64,000 nucleotides of DNA from Chloroflexota bacterium. Lineage in GTDB: Bacteria; Chloroflexota; UBA11872. The translations under genes were made by a program, and so were the position numbers. The notes beneath the pieces were generated by a model that saw nothing but the letters and a program-made list of their open reading frames with translations, did no database searches and had not been told where the DNA came from. This document shows positions 8,746-17,877 of the stretch, in pieces; positions within the stretch are counted from its first letter, which is position 1, and each line of letters starts with the position of its first letter. Location: NCBI GenBank assembly GCA_026708035.1, contig JAPOVQ010000025.1, positions 62,001 to 126,000 on the forward strand, written 5' to 3'.

Positions 8746-10503
8746 ATGGAAGCCCCACCACCCAGCACCGCGACGACCGTCCGTCGCCTGGCCGCCTACT
8801 TGCGGCCGCATTGGCGTGCGCAGGCGGGCGCCATCGCCGCCTCCTTGCTGGCGGTGAGCGCCGAGGTTCCGGTCCCGTTGCTCACCAAGGCGCTCGTCGA
8901 CGACGTGGCGATTGCCGGCAAGCTGGAGTTGCTGCCGCCGGTGCTGGCGGCCCTGGGGATTCTGGCGGTGTTGACGGCGGCCCTCTCCATTCTCAGCCGC
9001 TATCTCTTCACGCGCGCGGGCGCCCGCGCCGTCAACGTGCTGCGGGCGCATCTCATGCGGCACTTGTTTCGCCTGCCGCTGACGTATTTCCGGCGGCACC
9101 GTCGGGGCGAGGTCGTTACGCATTTCACGTCGGACGCGGAGGCCGTCCTGACCGCATACCAAGAGTCATACGGTCAAGGAATCGCGTCGGCAATACAGCT
9201 CGTCATCGTAGTCGCGGCAATTGCCGTCTTCGACTGGCGATTTGGGGTCGCGGCGGCGGCGATCGTTCCTGTCTACATGCTCGTGCCCTGGCTGAACCGG
9301 CGTCACCAAGCCCGGGCAAGCCGCCGCATGCAGGACGCCACCGGCCACCTCGGCGGCCTCGCCACGGAACTCGTCGCCGGCACCCGGGATCTCCGGGCAT
9401 TCAATGCGGAGGCCTGGTCCCTCCAGCGCCTGCGTCTGGGCCTACATGCGATGTTGCGCGCGGGCGTCTACCAGGGGACCGTCCGCGGCTGGTCCTACGC
9501 CCTCAATGCCGTGTTTTGGTTGATTCACGCGGGAATCTTCGCCGTGCTGGCCGACGGTATTTTCCAGGGCACGGTCACCATCGGCTTCGCGCTTGCCATG
9601 GTTGGCTACTTTGCCTGGCTGGACTTCTCGGTGTTCCCCCTCACCATCGCGTATGTAGAACTTCAGAACGCCGTTGGCGCAGCCGGACGGCTGTTTGGCT
9701 TCATCGACACATCGAGTGAGCCGACCACGGACCAGGCCTCATCAAAGCTATCCGTGCCGCGCGGCGAGATTGAGTTTCGCGACGTCAGCGTGGCCTTCGC
9801 GTCTGGCCCAAACGTGCTTGAGGGCGTGTCCTTCACGGTGCCCGCTGGGAAGCTGACGGCCCTCGTCGGTCCCACGGGCGCCGGCAAGTCGACGGCCATC
9901 AATGCCCTGCTTGGCTTCGTCCGTCCCCATGAAGGCTCCATCACCATTGACGGGCGCGACATCGCAGAAGCCGGTCCAACGCAGGTGCGGCGCCACGTCG
10001 GCGTCGTGTTCCAGGACCCGGCGCTGTTCACGGGATCGATCGCTGAGAACATCAGCTTCGGCCGCGGCGACATCGACCCCGCGCGCGTCAAGGAAGCGGC
10101 GCGCATCGCGCGCGCCGCGGAGTTCATCGAGGAGCTGCCGGGGGGCTACGAGACCACGCTCGGCGAACGCGGGCTCGGCTTGTCGGGCGGCCAGGTGCAA
10201 CGGATCGCCATCGCGCGCGCCATCGCGCCCGACCCCAAAATCCTCGTACTCGACGAGGCAACCTCCTCGCTCGACGCCGAGGCTGAACGCGCCGTGATGG
10301 CCGCGATGTCGGCAAGCATGGGCGGGCGCACCACGATCGTGATTGCCCACCGGCTGGCAACCGTACGTCGGGCTAACGAGATCGTCGTGCTCGACGCCGG
10401 TCGTGTCGTTGACCGCGGTCGACATGACGAGCTCTACGAGCGGTGCGACTTGTACCGCGATCTTTGCGATCTACAGATGGTGCAGCCGGCGGCCGCCCCA
10501 TGA
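8746..10503 (+). CDS. ABC exporter half-transporter, pair 2 subunit A'
   Basis: 585 residues; membrane domain followed by an ATPase with 'GPTGAGKST', 'FQDPALF', 'LSGGQVQR', 'VLDEATSSLD' and 'IAHRL', all intact. The N-terminus ('RLAAYLRPHWRAQ') matches the first exporter, including 'LTKALVDDV'. It follows a 113-bp gap after pair 1. There is no strong ribosome-binding site at ATG 8746, so read-through from pair 1 is possible. Its stop overlaps the fourth exporter's start. Cargo unknown; it is presumed to pair with the next gene product. Confidence 0.92.
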   Translation: MEAPPPSTATTVRRLAAYLRPHWRAQAGAIAASLLAVSAEVPVPLLTKALVDDVAIAGKLELLPPVLAALGILAVLTAALSILSRYLFTRAGARAVNVLRAHLMRHLFRLPLTYFRRHRRGEVVTHFTSDAEAVLTAYQESYGQGIASAIQLVIVVAAIAVFDWRFGVAAAAIVPVYMLVPWLNRRHQARASRRMQDATGHLGGLATELVAGTRDLRAFNAEAWSLQRLRLGLHAMLRAGVYQGTVRGWSYALNAVFWLIHAGIFAVLADGIFQGTVTIGFALAMVGYFAWLDFSVFPLTIAYVELQNAVGAAGRLFGFIDTSSEPTTDQASSKLSVPRGEIEFRDVSVAFASGPNVLEGVSFTVPAGKLTALVGPTGAGKSTAINALLGFVRPHEGSITIDGRDIAEAGPTQVRRHVGVVFQDPALFTGSIAENISFGRGDIDPARVKEAARIARAAEFIEELPGGYETTLGERGLGLSGGQVQRIAIARAIAPDPKILVLDEATSSLDAEAERAVMAAMSASMGGRTTIVIAHRLATVRRANEIVVLDAGRVVDRGRHDELYERCDLYRDLCDLQMVQPAAAP

Positions 10504-12296
10504 GCACTGCGTTGCCAGCCGACCAGGCCGCGCGTCGCGCGACGGCAGAGCTCTCGGATCGCGAGCTGGTGCGACGCTTGTGGGCCTACATGCGGCCCAG
10601 CGGCTGGGATTACTCGGTGGCCATTGGGGCGACGCTCGGCAACTCGGTGATCTGGATTGTTCGCCCATGGCTGTTGCACCTCATCATCGACGACGTGTTT
10701 GGGCAAGGGAACCGTGGCTTGCTGGTGCCGGTGCTGGTCGCAATCGGCGCCGTTGGCATCGTGACGGCCATCGATGCGACGGTCGGCCACTGGTTCCACG
10801 AGCGCGCCGCCCAGGGCGCGATGCTCAGGCTTCGCGCTGACGTTCTACGGCACGCCCAGCGGATGCCGCTCGGCGAAGTCCGCGCCCGCCGGACTGGCGA
10901 CATCGCAGCACACCTGAGCTCCGACGCCACCGTGATCGCCGGTGTCTTTTTGGATTTCGTCTCGCTGGTGTTCGCCCAGGCGTTCCGTCTGCCGGCGTAT
11001 CTGGCAATCCTCTTTGCCATCGACTGGCGCCTGGGCGTGATTGCGCTCAGTTCGCTGCCACTTCATGCGCTGATGGCGACGAAGCTTCGCGGCACCACGC
11101 GGGCAGCCAGCGGGCGCGTCCAGGATGCTGTCGGGCGGCTGTCTGCCGTGCTTACCGACATGGCCGGGGGAGTGCGCGACATCAAGGCTGCGAACCGCCA
11201 AACCTGGGCCGGCGAGCGTGTCGGCACGGAGGCGGATGGGCTCTGGCGGGCCCAAGTCCATCTGTCGCTGTTCAATAGCCTGCGATGGGCGCCAAATGTC
11301 GTGTATTGGCTGATCTACATCGCAATCTGGGCCGTTCTCGCCGGCGCCGTGGTGGATGGGGCGGTGCAACTGGGAATGCTCGTGGCGGCCGGCCAGTACA
11401 TGCTTCAACTCGGTGCACCGGTAGGCAACGCCGTCTCCGATTTCTCCCGCATGCAGATGGCGGCCGGCGCCGCTCGACGCGTCTTTGCGTTCCTCGACGC
11501 CGGTCCAGCGCCAATGCCTGCGGCAACAACAACCCGACCTCTAGGTGAACGCGGAGAGATTCGCTTCGAGCGTGTGTCGTTCGCCTATGCCGACGGCGAG
11601 CCGGTACTGCGCGACGTGAGCTTTCGCGCCAACCCCGGAGAAACCGTTGCGCTGGTCGGTCCGAGCGGCGCGGGCAAGACGTCGCTCACCAGCCTCTTAC
11701 TCCGGTTCTACGAGCCGACCGGTGGGAGCATCCGCATTGACGGAACCGACATTGCCGGTGTCGATGCTGCCGCGGTTCGGGCGCGCCTTGGTGTGGTGTT
11801 CCAGGACACCGTGCTGTTCGACGGCTCGATCGAGCAGAACATCCGGCTTGGGCGTGACGACCTCGCAAGCGAACGAATGATCGAGGCCGCGACGATTGCC
11901 AATGCGCACGACTTCATCACCGACACCGAGGATGGCTACGACACGCACATCGGTGAGCGTGGATTGCGCCTGTCGGGCGGGCAGATCCAGCGCGTGGCCA
12001 TTGCGCGGGCCATCCTGGGCGACCCGCGCATCCTCATCCTCGACGAGGCCACGTCGTCGCTCGATGCCGAGTCCGAACGGCTGGTGCAGGAAGCGCTCGC
12101 GCGCGCGGCCGCCGGTCGAACGACCCTCGTCATCGCTCACCGGCTGGCCACCGTGCGCCGCGCGGATTCAATCGTGGTGCTTGACGAGGGCCGGGTGCTG
12201 GATACCGGCCGGCACGAAGACCTCTACGAGCGATGTGGTCTTTACCGCCGGCTCTGCGACTTGCAGTTCCTGCAGCCTGACGCCGCCGCGGACTAG
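10500..12296 (+). CDS. ABC exporter half-transporter, pair 2 subunit B'
   Basis: About 598 residues. ATG 10500 overlaps the preceding stop (ATGA, 10500-10503); 19 in-frame codons upstream lie inside the previous gene and are not part of it. ATPase motifs are 'GPSGAGKTS', 'LSGGQIQR', 'ILDEATSSLD' and 'IAHRL'. The Q-loop reads 'FQDTVLF', with Thr where the other three have Pro. The N-terminal 'LIIDDVFGQGN' marks it as the paralogue of the second exporter. All four genes end with a related 'LCDLQ' segment. It is probably the partner of the third exporter. Confidence 0.92.
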   Translation: MSTALPADQAARRATAELSDRELVRRLWAYMRPSGWDYSVAIGATLGNSVIWIVRPWLLHLIIDDVFGQGNRGLLVPVLVAIGAVGIVTAIDATVGHWFHERAAQGAMLRLRADVLRHAQRMPLGEVRARRTGDIAAHLSSDATVIAGVFLDFVSLVFAQAFRLPAYLAILFAIDWRLGVIALSSLPLHALMATKLRGTTRAASGRVQDAVGRLSAVLTDMAGGVRDIKAANRQTWAGERVGTEADGLWRAQVHLSLFNSLRWAPNVVYWLIYIAIWAVLAGAVVDGAVQLGMLVAAGQYMLQLGAPVGNAVSDFSRMQMAAGAARRVFAFLDAGPAPMPAATTTRPLGERGEIRFERVSFAYADGEPVLRDVSFRANPGETVALVGPSGAGKTSLTSLLLRFYEPTGGSIRIDGTDIAGVDAAAVRARLGVVFQDTVLFDGSIEQNIRLGRDDLASERMIEAATIANAHDFITDTEDGYDTHIGERGLRLSGGQIQRVAIARAILGDPRILILDEATSSLDAESERLVQEALARAAAGRTTLVIAHRLATVRRADSIVVLDEGRVLDTGRHEDLYERCGLYRRLCDLQFLQPDAAAD

Positions 12297-12408
12297 ACTA
12301 AAGGCTTTAGTGGCCGGGTCGGCGCCGATGCGATCAGCCCACGCGGGCCGGCGGACACTCGCCCTGCGACAATCGAGGTAGGGCACTGAGAGCGAGCGCG
12401 AGATTCTG

Positions 12409-13854
12409 ATGCAACCGTTGGAATTCGGCAGCCAGAAGCAGCTATTCATCGACGACGTGGTCATCGACGAGGCTGCCGGCGTCACGCGCAATCTGAATCA
12501 ACCCGCGAAGTACGTGGGCAATCCGGTCATGATCCCGATCTATCCCTGGGAGGGCCGGCTCGAGCTCTTCGGCACGGTGTGGCGCGAGCCAGACGGCCTT
12601 TTCCGGATGTGGTACCAGGGCATGGGCGGGATGGGCGTCGCTCGCATGGGCTTGGACCTGCGGGGCACCCAACTCGAGGACCTCAACTTCGACATGAGGA
12701 ACCTCCAGTACAGCATTTGCTACGCCACCTCGCACGGCGGCATCCACTGGGAGCGGCCCAATCTGGGCCTGGTCGAGCACAACGGCGCCACCGACAACAA
12801 CATCGTGATCTCGAACGCGGCGTTTGCCAACGTGATCGAGGACACCCGCGACCCGGATCCAAACCGGCGCTACAAGTCGCTGTTCTTCGAGGATCAGGAC
12901 TGGGTCGCGCTGGGCCCGCTCCACATCGACCAGGGAGTCTCAGTGGCCTTTTCGCCCGACGGGCTGCGCTGGACGAAGCACCCCGGCAATCCCGTTATCA
13001 CCAGGTCCAGCGACAGCCACACGCTTCTGGGCTGGGACGACCTGCACGGCTGCTACGTGGCGTACTGTCGACCGACGATGCGCGAGGGAAACATGACCCG
13101 CCGTATCGGCCGCTGCGTGAGCGACGACTTCGTGAACTGGACCGACCCCGAAGACGTGCTGGCGCCGGATGAGCAAGACCCTCCCGCGGTGGAGTTCTAC
13201 GGCATGCCGGTGTTCCGCTATCAGGGCCACTACCTGGGCCTGCTGTACGTCTTTCACACACGGCCCGAAGAGCCCATCCAGCGCAACTTCCGCAACTTCG
13301 GCCCCATCGACGTCCAGCTCGCCTCAAGTCGGGACGGGATCAATTGGGACCGGGCCGGCGATCGGCAGCCGTTCATTCCCAACGGCCCGCCGGGCAGCAT
13401 CGACGCCGGCGAGATATTCGTCGCGCGCGGCCCCGTGGCTGTGGACGACGAGCTGTGGTTCTACTACTCGCCCAGCGCAACGGAGCACGGCGTCACCGGA
13501 CGCAGCGGACCGATCTGCTTGGCCAAGCTGCGGATGGATGGCTTCGTGTCGGTGGACGGCGGCGACGAGACCGGCACGCTGGTCACCACGGCATTCGTTT
13601 GCGACGGCGGTCCACTGACCATCAACGCTTCCGCGCGCGGAGGCCTCGTCGGCGTCGCGGTCCTCGACGAGAGCGGCACCCAGCACCGCGGATACTCCCG
13701 GCACGAGTGCGCTCTATTCGACGGCGACTCGATCCGCCACCGGATGACCTGGCAGGAGAAGCGCACGCTGGACGAGCTAAAGGGGCAGCACATCCGCCTC
13801 AAGTTCTACCTGCGAAACGCAAAGCTCTTCGCCTTCACCGTCGGCGGGGAGTAG
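12409..13854 (+). CDS. Glycosidase-like five-bladed beta-propeller protein (GH32/43 superfamily type)
   Basis: 481 residues, no signal peptide evident. Repeated blade motifs of the beta-fructosidase/GH43 superfamily are visible: 'DGLFRMWYQG', 'SHGGIHWERPNLG', 'FSPDGLRWTKHPGNPV', 'SDDFVNWTDPEDVL', 'SSRDGINWDRAGD', and a C-terminal beta-sandwich-like part ('LKGQHIRLKFYLRNAKLF'). Such proteins occur next to sugar importers in Planctomycetes and Chloroflexota and are usually annotated as hypothetical or putative glycosyl hydrolases. I cannot assign the catalytic Asp/Glu with confidence. The 112-bp gap upstream has no clear promoter. It converges on the creatininase-family gene through a hairpin at 13866-13886. 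Confidence 0.75.
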   Translation: MQPLEFGSQKQLFIDDVVIDEAAGVTRNLNQPAKYVGNPVMIPIYPWEGRLELFGTVWREPDGLFRMWYQGMGGMGVARMGLDLRGTQLEDLNFDMRNLQYSICYATSHGGIHWERPNLGLVEHNGATDNNIVISNAAFANVIEDTRDPDPNRRYKSLFFEDQDWVALGPLHIDQGVSVAFSPDGLRWTKHPGNPVITRSSDSHTLLGWDDLHGCYVAYCRPTMREGNMTRRIGRCVSDDFVNWTDPEDVLAPDEQDPPAVEFYGMPVFRYQGHYLGLLYVFHTRPEEPIQRNFRNFGPIDVQLASSRDGINWDRAGDRQPFIPNGPPGSIDAGEIFVARGPVAVDDELWFYYSPSATEHGVTGRSGPICLAKLRMDGFVSVDGGDETGTLVTTAFVCDGGPLTINASARGGLVGVAVLDESGTQHRGYSRHECALFDGDSIRHRMTWQEKRTLDELKGQHIRLKFYLRNAKLFAFTVGGE

Positions 13855-13865
13855 CCGTCTACAAG

Positions 13866-13886
13866 CCGCGCGCCGCTAGTGCGCGG
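13866..13886. terminator. Hairpin between convergent genes
   Basis: Eight-bp arms ccgcgcgc / gtgcgcgg (one G-T pair) with a 5-base loop, followed on the plus strand by cggttt. It lies between the stops of the propeller gene and the creatininase-family gene. Confidence 0.5.
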
Positions 13887-13892
13887 CGGTTT

Positions 13893-14573
13893 CTACGCGC
13901 CCGATTGCTCCGCCAGCAGTTCGAGCGCACGATCGGCGATGGTGGCCACGATTTCGTCGAACGCCGCCGCGCCCATCTCGCGTGAGGCCGTCTCAACCGG
14001 ATTCAATCCGAGAATGCCCTGCGCCTCCAGGTCCAGATCGGACCGGACCTTGGTCAGGTCTACGAGCTCCGGGTCCACGTGCCAGAGCACGCTGGTTTCC
14101 CATTTTGCTGCGTGGTCGAAGGGATACTCCTCGTCGTCGATCGCCGCGTTGTCGGGCAGAATCCAAAGCGCGATACCCGCCGCCTCGGCGGCCGGGCGTG
14201 CGCCCCGCTCCAGCGCGGCCAGGTGGTCGGGGTTTCCGTGGCCGGAGATGATGACCACCACGACGAAGCCCTCCTCCGCCAACTGCGCCACGTACTCGTG
14301 CGCCAAGGACTCGAGCGTCCCGGCCGAAATCTCAATGGTGTGACCGAAGCCGGCTTGAGGTTTCATCGTCCCGTGTCCGCAGTACAGCGGCGGCAGCGAG
14401 ATGGCGCCGATGCGGTCGGCCACGGCGTCGGCGAATGCGGCGGCCTTCAGCCCATCGAGTCCAATCGCCGCGTGATAGCCATGCCACTCCAAGGCGCCCC
14501 ACGGGAGCACCGCGACGGGCACCTTGGCGCGTATGGCCTCGATTTCATCCGGTCGCAAGCGTTCGTATTTCAT
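13893..14573 (-). CDS. Creatininase family protein
   Basis: About 226 residues. The creatininase family contains amidohydrolases with two metals (creatininase, formamide hydrolases of cofactor pathways). Visible: 'LPWGALEWHGYH' with metal ligands Glu and His, 'GLDGLKAAAFADAV' with Asp, 'PPLYCGHG', 'IISGHGNPDH' with the conserved His, and a later 'AAKWETSVLWHVDPE' Glu. ATG 14573 has GGAGG at 7-base spacing; the longer open frame to 14780 lacks support. It is divergent from the RraA-family gene across a 142-bp shared promoter region, which suggests common control. The true substrate is unknown. Confidence 0.85.
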   Translation of the reverse strand: MKYERLRPDEIEAIRAKVPVAVLPWGALEWHGYHAAIGLDGLKAAAFADAVADRIGAISLPPLYCGHGTMKPQAGFGHTIEISAGTLESLAHEYVAQLAEEGFVVVVIISGHGNPDHLAALERGARPAAEAAGIALWILPDNAAIDDEEYPFDHAAKWETSVLWHVDPELVDLTKVRSDLDLEAQGILGLNPVETASREMGAAAFDEIVATIADRALELLAEQSGA

Positions 14574-14715
14574 GGGGCGTCCTCCGGCTCCGGCGGCGGG
14601 CCGGGAGCGTATCAGAACTACGGCATGGAACTGCCAAGCGTCGTACTTGCGCGCCGCCGCCGGCGTGCGTAGGTTCGGGGATTCACCGCACCGCCACCAC
14701 GATTCGAGCGAAGCC
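14574..14715. promoter_or_regulatory. Divergent promoter region, creatininase-family / RraA-family genes
   Basis: A 142-bp gap between two gene starts reading outward. It must contain promoters for both genes, but I cannot point to convincing -35/-10 boxes in this GC-rich DNA. Confidence 0.35.
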
Positions 14716-15390
14716 ATGACCGAGCTGGATCCGGCGATCCTCGACGGCCTGCTGGAATACGACACCCCGACCATCTGCAACGCGATCGAAGAGATGGAGG
14801 TGCGCGACCCGGTCGACGGCTACATGGGCTGGGACGTTCGCTGCATGTATCCGGACCTGGGGCGCATGGTGGGCTATGCCGTGACGGCGACGGGCCGCAG
14901 CACCGTGCCTGGCTCGCCGCAGAAAGGCGACGGATTTCCCCAGTGGTTCGAGCTGGTGGAGAAATCTCCCAAGCCGGCGGTGCTCGTGCTGAAGGACGTG
15001 GGGCCGGACCGCTACCGCTCGGCCCACTGCGGCGACGTGATGGTCACGATTTCGTTGGCCCTAGGAGCAATTGGACTGGTGACCGACGGCGGCGTGCGCG
15101 ATTTCGAAACCGTGCATGAGCTTGGCTTTCGCTACTTCGCCTCGGGCCTGGTGGCCGCGCACGGCACGCCCGAGATCGTGCAGGCGGGGCTGGACGTCAC
15201 CATCAGCGGCACGCTCGTGCGCACCGGCGACATCATCCACGCCGATGTGAACGGGGTCGCCGTGCTGCCGCCGGAACATTGCGCCGAGATCCTGGAGCGC
15301 TGCCCCGGCGTGCTCGAGATCGAGGAACGACGACGCGCCCTGGCGAACTCGCCCGGATTCAAGGCGGCGGACCTGCGCAACATGCCCTAG
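14716..15390 (+). CDS. RraA-like / HMG aldolase family protein
   Basis: About 224 residues. The RraA/dimethylmenaquinone-methyltransferase-like fold includes 4-hydroxy-4-methyl-2-oxoglutarate aldolases and oxaloacetate decarboxylases. The diagnostic segment is 'LGAIGLVTDGGVRD' (Asp and Arg of the active site), preceded by 'GDVMVTISLA' and followed by 'VHADVNGVAVLP'-type residues near the end ('HADVNGVAVLPPEH'). The N-terminal 'LLEYDTPTICNAIE' is also typical. The start is ATG 14716 (MTELDP); the frame is open further upstream over the divergent promoter without a better site. An enzymatic role in keto-acid breakdown is more likely than RNase E regulation (inference). Confidence 0.85.
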   Translation: MTELDPAILDGLLEYDTPTICNAIEEMEVRDPVDGYMGWDVRCMYPDLGRMVGYAVTATGRSTVPGSPQKGDGFPQWFELVEKSPKPAVLVLKDVGPDRYRSAHCGDVMVTISLALGAIGLVTDGGVRDFETVHELGFRYFASGLVAAHGTPEIVQAGLDVTISGTLVRTGDIIHADVNGVAVLPPEHCAEILERCPGVLEIEERRRALANSPGFKAADLRNMP

Positions 15391-15403
15391 TCGCGCTCGA
15401 CGG

Positions 15404-16351
15404 TCAGCCTTCCAGCAGACGCCCGCGTATCCGCAAGAACCAGAACACGAAGAACGCCGTAATCAGCAGGATCATCACGGCGGACGCGGCCGAGATGCCG
15501 AAGTTGAAGCCGATGAACGCCTCGCGATAGGTCAGCAGCGGCAGCACCATCGTCGTGTCGCCGGGGCCGCCGCCGGTCGTCAGGAACGGCAGGTCCCAGT
15601 TGCGGAACGTGTAGATCGTGTCGAGCAGCAGGATCGTGAGGATCGTGGGTCCCATGGCGGGAAGCGTGATGTGGCGAAAGCGCCGCCAGCGCCCGGCACC
15701 GTCGACCGAGGCCGCTTCGTAGTGATCCTTGGGAATGCTCTGCAGGCCGGCCAGCCACATAATCATCGTCAGCGGATAGCCGCCCCATCCGTTGGTGGCG
15801 ATGAGCGCGGGCATGGCCAGCGTGAAGTCGCCAAACCACTCCGGCGGCGGGCAGCACTCCACGATGCCGAGGCTCCGCAGCATGCTGTTGAATCCCCCGC
15901 GATGGTCGAGCAGCAGCACCCAGGTGATGGCGACGACCGCCGGGATGATGAGCCAGGGTGTGATGAAGATGGCGCGAAAGAACGTCCGCAGCGACCCGCG
16001 CATGCGCGACGTGAGCAGCAATGCCAGGCCGCCGCCCACGATCTGATGAATGATCAGGCTGGCGACTACGAAGATGATCGAGTTCGCGAGCGCGACCCAA
16101 AAGAGCTCTTTCTGAAACAGATCGGCGTAGTTCTCGAAACCGACGAACTGTTCCCCGACGCGCGAGAACAAGTCTTGAAACAAGCTCATGTGAATCATGC
16201 GGCCCATGGGGAAGACCATCAGGGCCGCCATCACGATCACTGCCGGGGCGACGAACGCATAGGGAAGCAGCGCCCGTCGCATTGACCCGCGACGCTTCGA
16301 GACTGCACCGCTCGATGCGCGCGGCGTTGGCGGGGTTACCGGGTCGGCCAT
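15404..16351 (-). CDS. Carbohydrate ABC transporter permease (MalF type)
   Basis: 315 residues with six predicted membrane segments, the first in 'YAFVAPAVIVMAALMVFPMG'. The cytoplasmic EAA loop that docks the ATPase is 'HYEAASVDGAGRWRRF' followed by 'ITLPAMGPTI'. It is the third gene of a minus-strand operon: MalG-type permease, then binding lipoprotein, then this permease. No ATPase gene is adjacent, so a shared MsmK/UgpC-type ATPase elsewhere is likely. A longer overlapping minus-strand frame (15387-16433) is not coding. Confidence 0.9.
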   Translation of the reverse strand: MADPVTPPTPRASSGAVSKRRGSMRRALLPYAFVAPAVIVMAALMVFPMGRMIHMSLFQDLFSRVGEQFVGFENYADLFQKELFWVALANSIIFVVASLIIHQIVGGGLALLLTSRMRGSLRTFFRAIFITPWLIIPAVVAITWVLLLDHRGGFNSMLRSLGIVECCPPPEWFGDFTLAMPALIATNGWGGYPLTMIMWLAGLQSIPKDHYEAASVDGAGRWRRFRHITLPAMGPTILTILLLDTIYTFRNWDLPFLTTGGGPGDTTMVLPLLTYREAFIGFNFGISAASAVMILLITAFFVFWFLRIRGRLLEG

Positions 16352-16390
16352 GGCGAACGCTAGGTCCTAAGCGCTCTCGCGCGTGGCTCC

Positions 16391-16425
16391 CTTGGGGGGC
16401 GCGGGCTAAAGCCCGCGCCCCCAAG
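16391..16425. repeat. Intergenic hairpin repeat (GCGGGCT..AGCCCGC family)
   Basis: Arms 16391-16407 and 16410-16425 pair almost perfectly (one extra G) with a 2-base loop. It lies between the binding-protein gene and the downstream permease and could attenuate expression of the permease relative to the binding protein. Hairpins of this type are common dispersed intergenic repeats. Confidence 0.55.
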
Positions 16426-16432
16426 AGCCGCA

Positions 16433-16449
16433 CTCGCTTTGAAAGCGAG
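16433..16449. terminator. Second small hairpin downstream of the binding-protein gene
   Basis: ctcgcttt / aaagcgag around one base, immediately beyond the stop of the minus-strand binding protein. With the neighbouring repeat it probably protects the mRNA 3' end or partially terminates transcription. Confidence 0.4.
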
Positions 16450-16457
16450 CGGACGGC

Positions 16458-17777
16458 CTAGCCGCTTACCGATTCGTTCCATTCCGTCTCGGTGCGGTCC
16501 AGGACCTCCTGATAGGAGGCGGTCCCGTTGATGGCGTCGTGGATGTGCCCAACCAAGATCAGGCGCTCATCGCCCAGGCCCTCGGAGCCTTGCGCGCCCT
16601 CAAACGTGGCCCACTTGACCGCCTCGCTGACAAGACCGCTCATCTTGCCCTCCGAGTAGGTGGGCGTCGCGTTCTTGTTCGCGGGAACCTGGTTCCCCAG
16701 TCCTGCGAGCAGCGAATTGCCCTCGACGCCGGCGATCCATGCCAGGAAGTCGAAGGTCTCCTGCGGGTGCTCCGTGCGGTCGGCGATGCTGTTGCGCCAG
16801 CCGAAGGTGAAGCCGGCCCGCTTGGCGGGGCCCTCCAGCGGCGGACCAACGAAGAAGCTGAGATCTTCGCGCTCCAGATAGCCGTTGAAGTGCGCGGAGT
16901 TGTCGTAGAACATGCCGCTCAAGCCCGAGCCGAAGTTCTCGATCAGCGTTTGCTCGGTGCCGTTCAGGCTTCCCGGCGCGACCATGCCTTCCTTGAGCTC
17001 CATGTCGAGCACGTAGCTCAGCGCCGCCAGGCCTTCCGAGGTATTGGCCTCGAAGGTGAGGTCGTCGTCGTTCTCAACCTGTCCGCCCGCCTGCCAGATC
17101 TGCGGGTACAGGTGGCTGTAGACCTGCGGATTCTCCAGGCTCCAGGCGTGCGAGATGCCGTACTGGCCGGCGTCCGGGTTCGTGATCTGCTTGCCGATCT
17201 CGATGTGCTCGTCCCAGTTGTCCGGTGGCCCGTCTACGCCGGCGGCCTCGAACGTACCCTCGTTGTAGTGGGTAAGCCCGGTGATCGTGGACATCGGGAC
17301 GACGACGATCTCGTTCCCGATCCGGTTCTTGAGCGGCTCGGCGTAGTCCGACCAGTCGAAGTTCGCCGCGTTGGCCATGCTCTCGACTTCGCGAATCATG
17401 CCCTGGTCCCAGAAGTCACCGATCTGCCAGAAGCCGATTTGGATGGCGTCCGGCAGGGCTCCGGCGGCGTGCAGGGTGATCATCTTGTCCTGGGCCTGTG
17501 AAAAGCCAAGGTTCTGGGGCTCGACCTGGATGTGGGGCATGGCCGCGTGGAAGGCGTCCAAGATCTCTGCGGCCGGGCCCTCTCCGACCTCGGAGAACGC
17601 CCAGTTCAGGTACTCGATCGTGACGGTTTCCCGTTCGCCGCCGTCCATGGCGGCCTCGGTCATGGTTTCAGCCTCGTCCTCGCCGCAGGCCGCCAGCAGC
17701 GACGCCGTCGCCGCTCCAACGGCTACGCCAAAGCCGGCAGCCATCAGTGAGCGCCGGCTGAATTTGCGTGGACTCAT
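16458..17777 (-). CDS. Sugar ABC transporter substrate-binding lipoprotein (family 1)
   Basis: About 439 residues. The N-terminus carries a twin-arginine-like signal with lipobox: 'FSRRSLMAAGFGVAVG' and then 'LLAAC', so it is exported (possibly folded, via Tat) and lipid-anchored. The mature part resembles family-1 carbohydrate-binding proteins ('TITGLTHYNEGTFEAAGV', 'GFTFGWRNSIADRTEHP', 'ETFDFLAWIAG'). ATG 17777 is preceded by a near-perfect AGGAGGTG, which decides the start over the longer frame to 17861. It is the middle gene between two permease genes. The ligand is probably a mono- or oligosaccharide; not determinable from sequence. Confidence 0.92.
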   Translation of the reverse strand: MSPRKFSRRSLMAAGFGVAVGAATASLLAACGEDEAETMTEAAMDGGERETVTIEYLNWAFSEVGEGPAAEILDAFHAAMPHIQVEPQNLGFSQAQDKMITLHAAGALPDAIQIGFWQIGDFWDQGMIREVESMANAANFDWSDYAEPLKNRIGNEIVVVPMSTITGLTHYNEGTFEAAGVDGPPDNWDEHIEIGKQITNPDAGQYGISHAWSLENPQVYSHLYPQIWQAGGQVENDDDLTFEANTSEGLAALSYVLDMELKEGMVAPGSLNGTEQTLIENFGSGLSGMFYDNSAHFNGYLEREDLSFFVGPPLEGPAKRAGFTFGWRNSIADRTEHPQETFDFLAWIAGVEGNSLLAGLGNQVPANKNATPTYSEGKMSGLVSEAVKWATFEGAQGSEGLGDERLILVGHIHDAINGTASYQEVLDRTETEWNESVSG

Positions 17778-17877
17778 ACACACCTCCTGTCGAACATGGT
17801 TTCGGGCGCTCGGCCCGCGGTGCCCAGCGCCTCCGTCGATCAGCGTTTCCCGATACGCCACCTCCTCACGTGCACGG

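Noticed and set aside
8664-9719. Plus-strand open frame of 351 codons overlapping the third exporter
   Set aside because: Alternate frame of the exporter membrane domain; Arg/Gly/Pro-rich with no motif.
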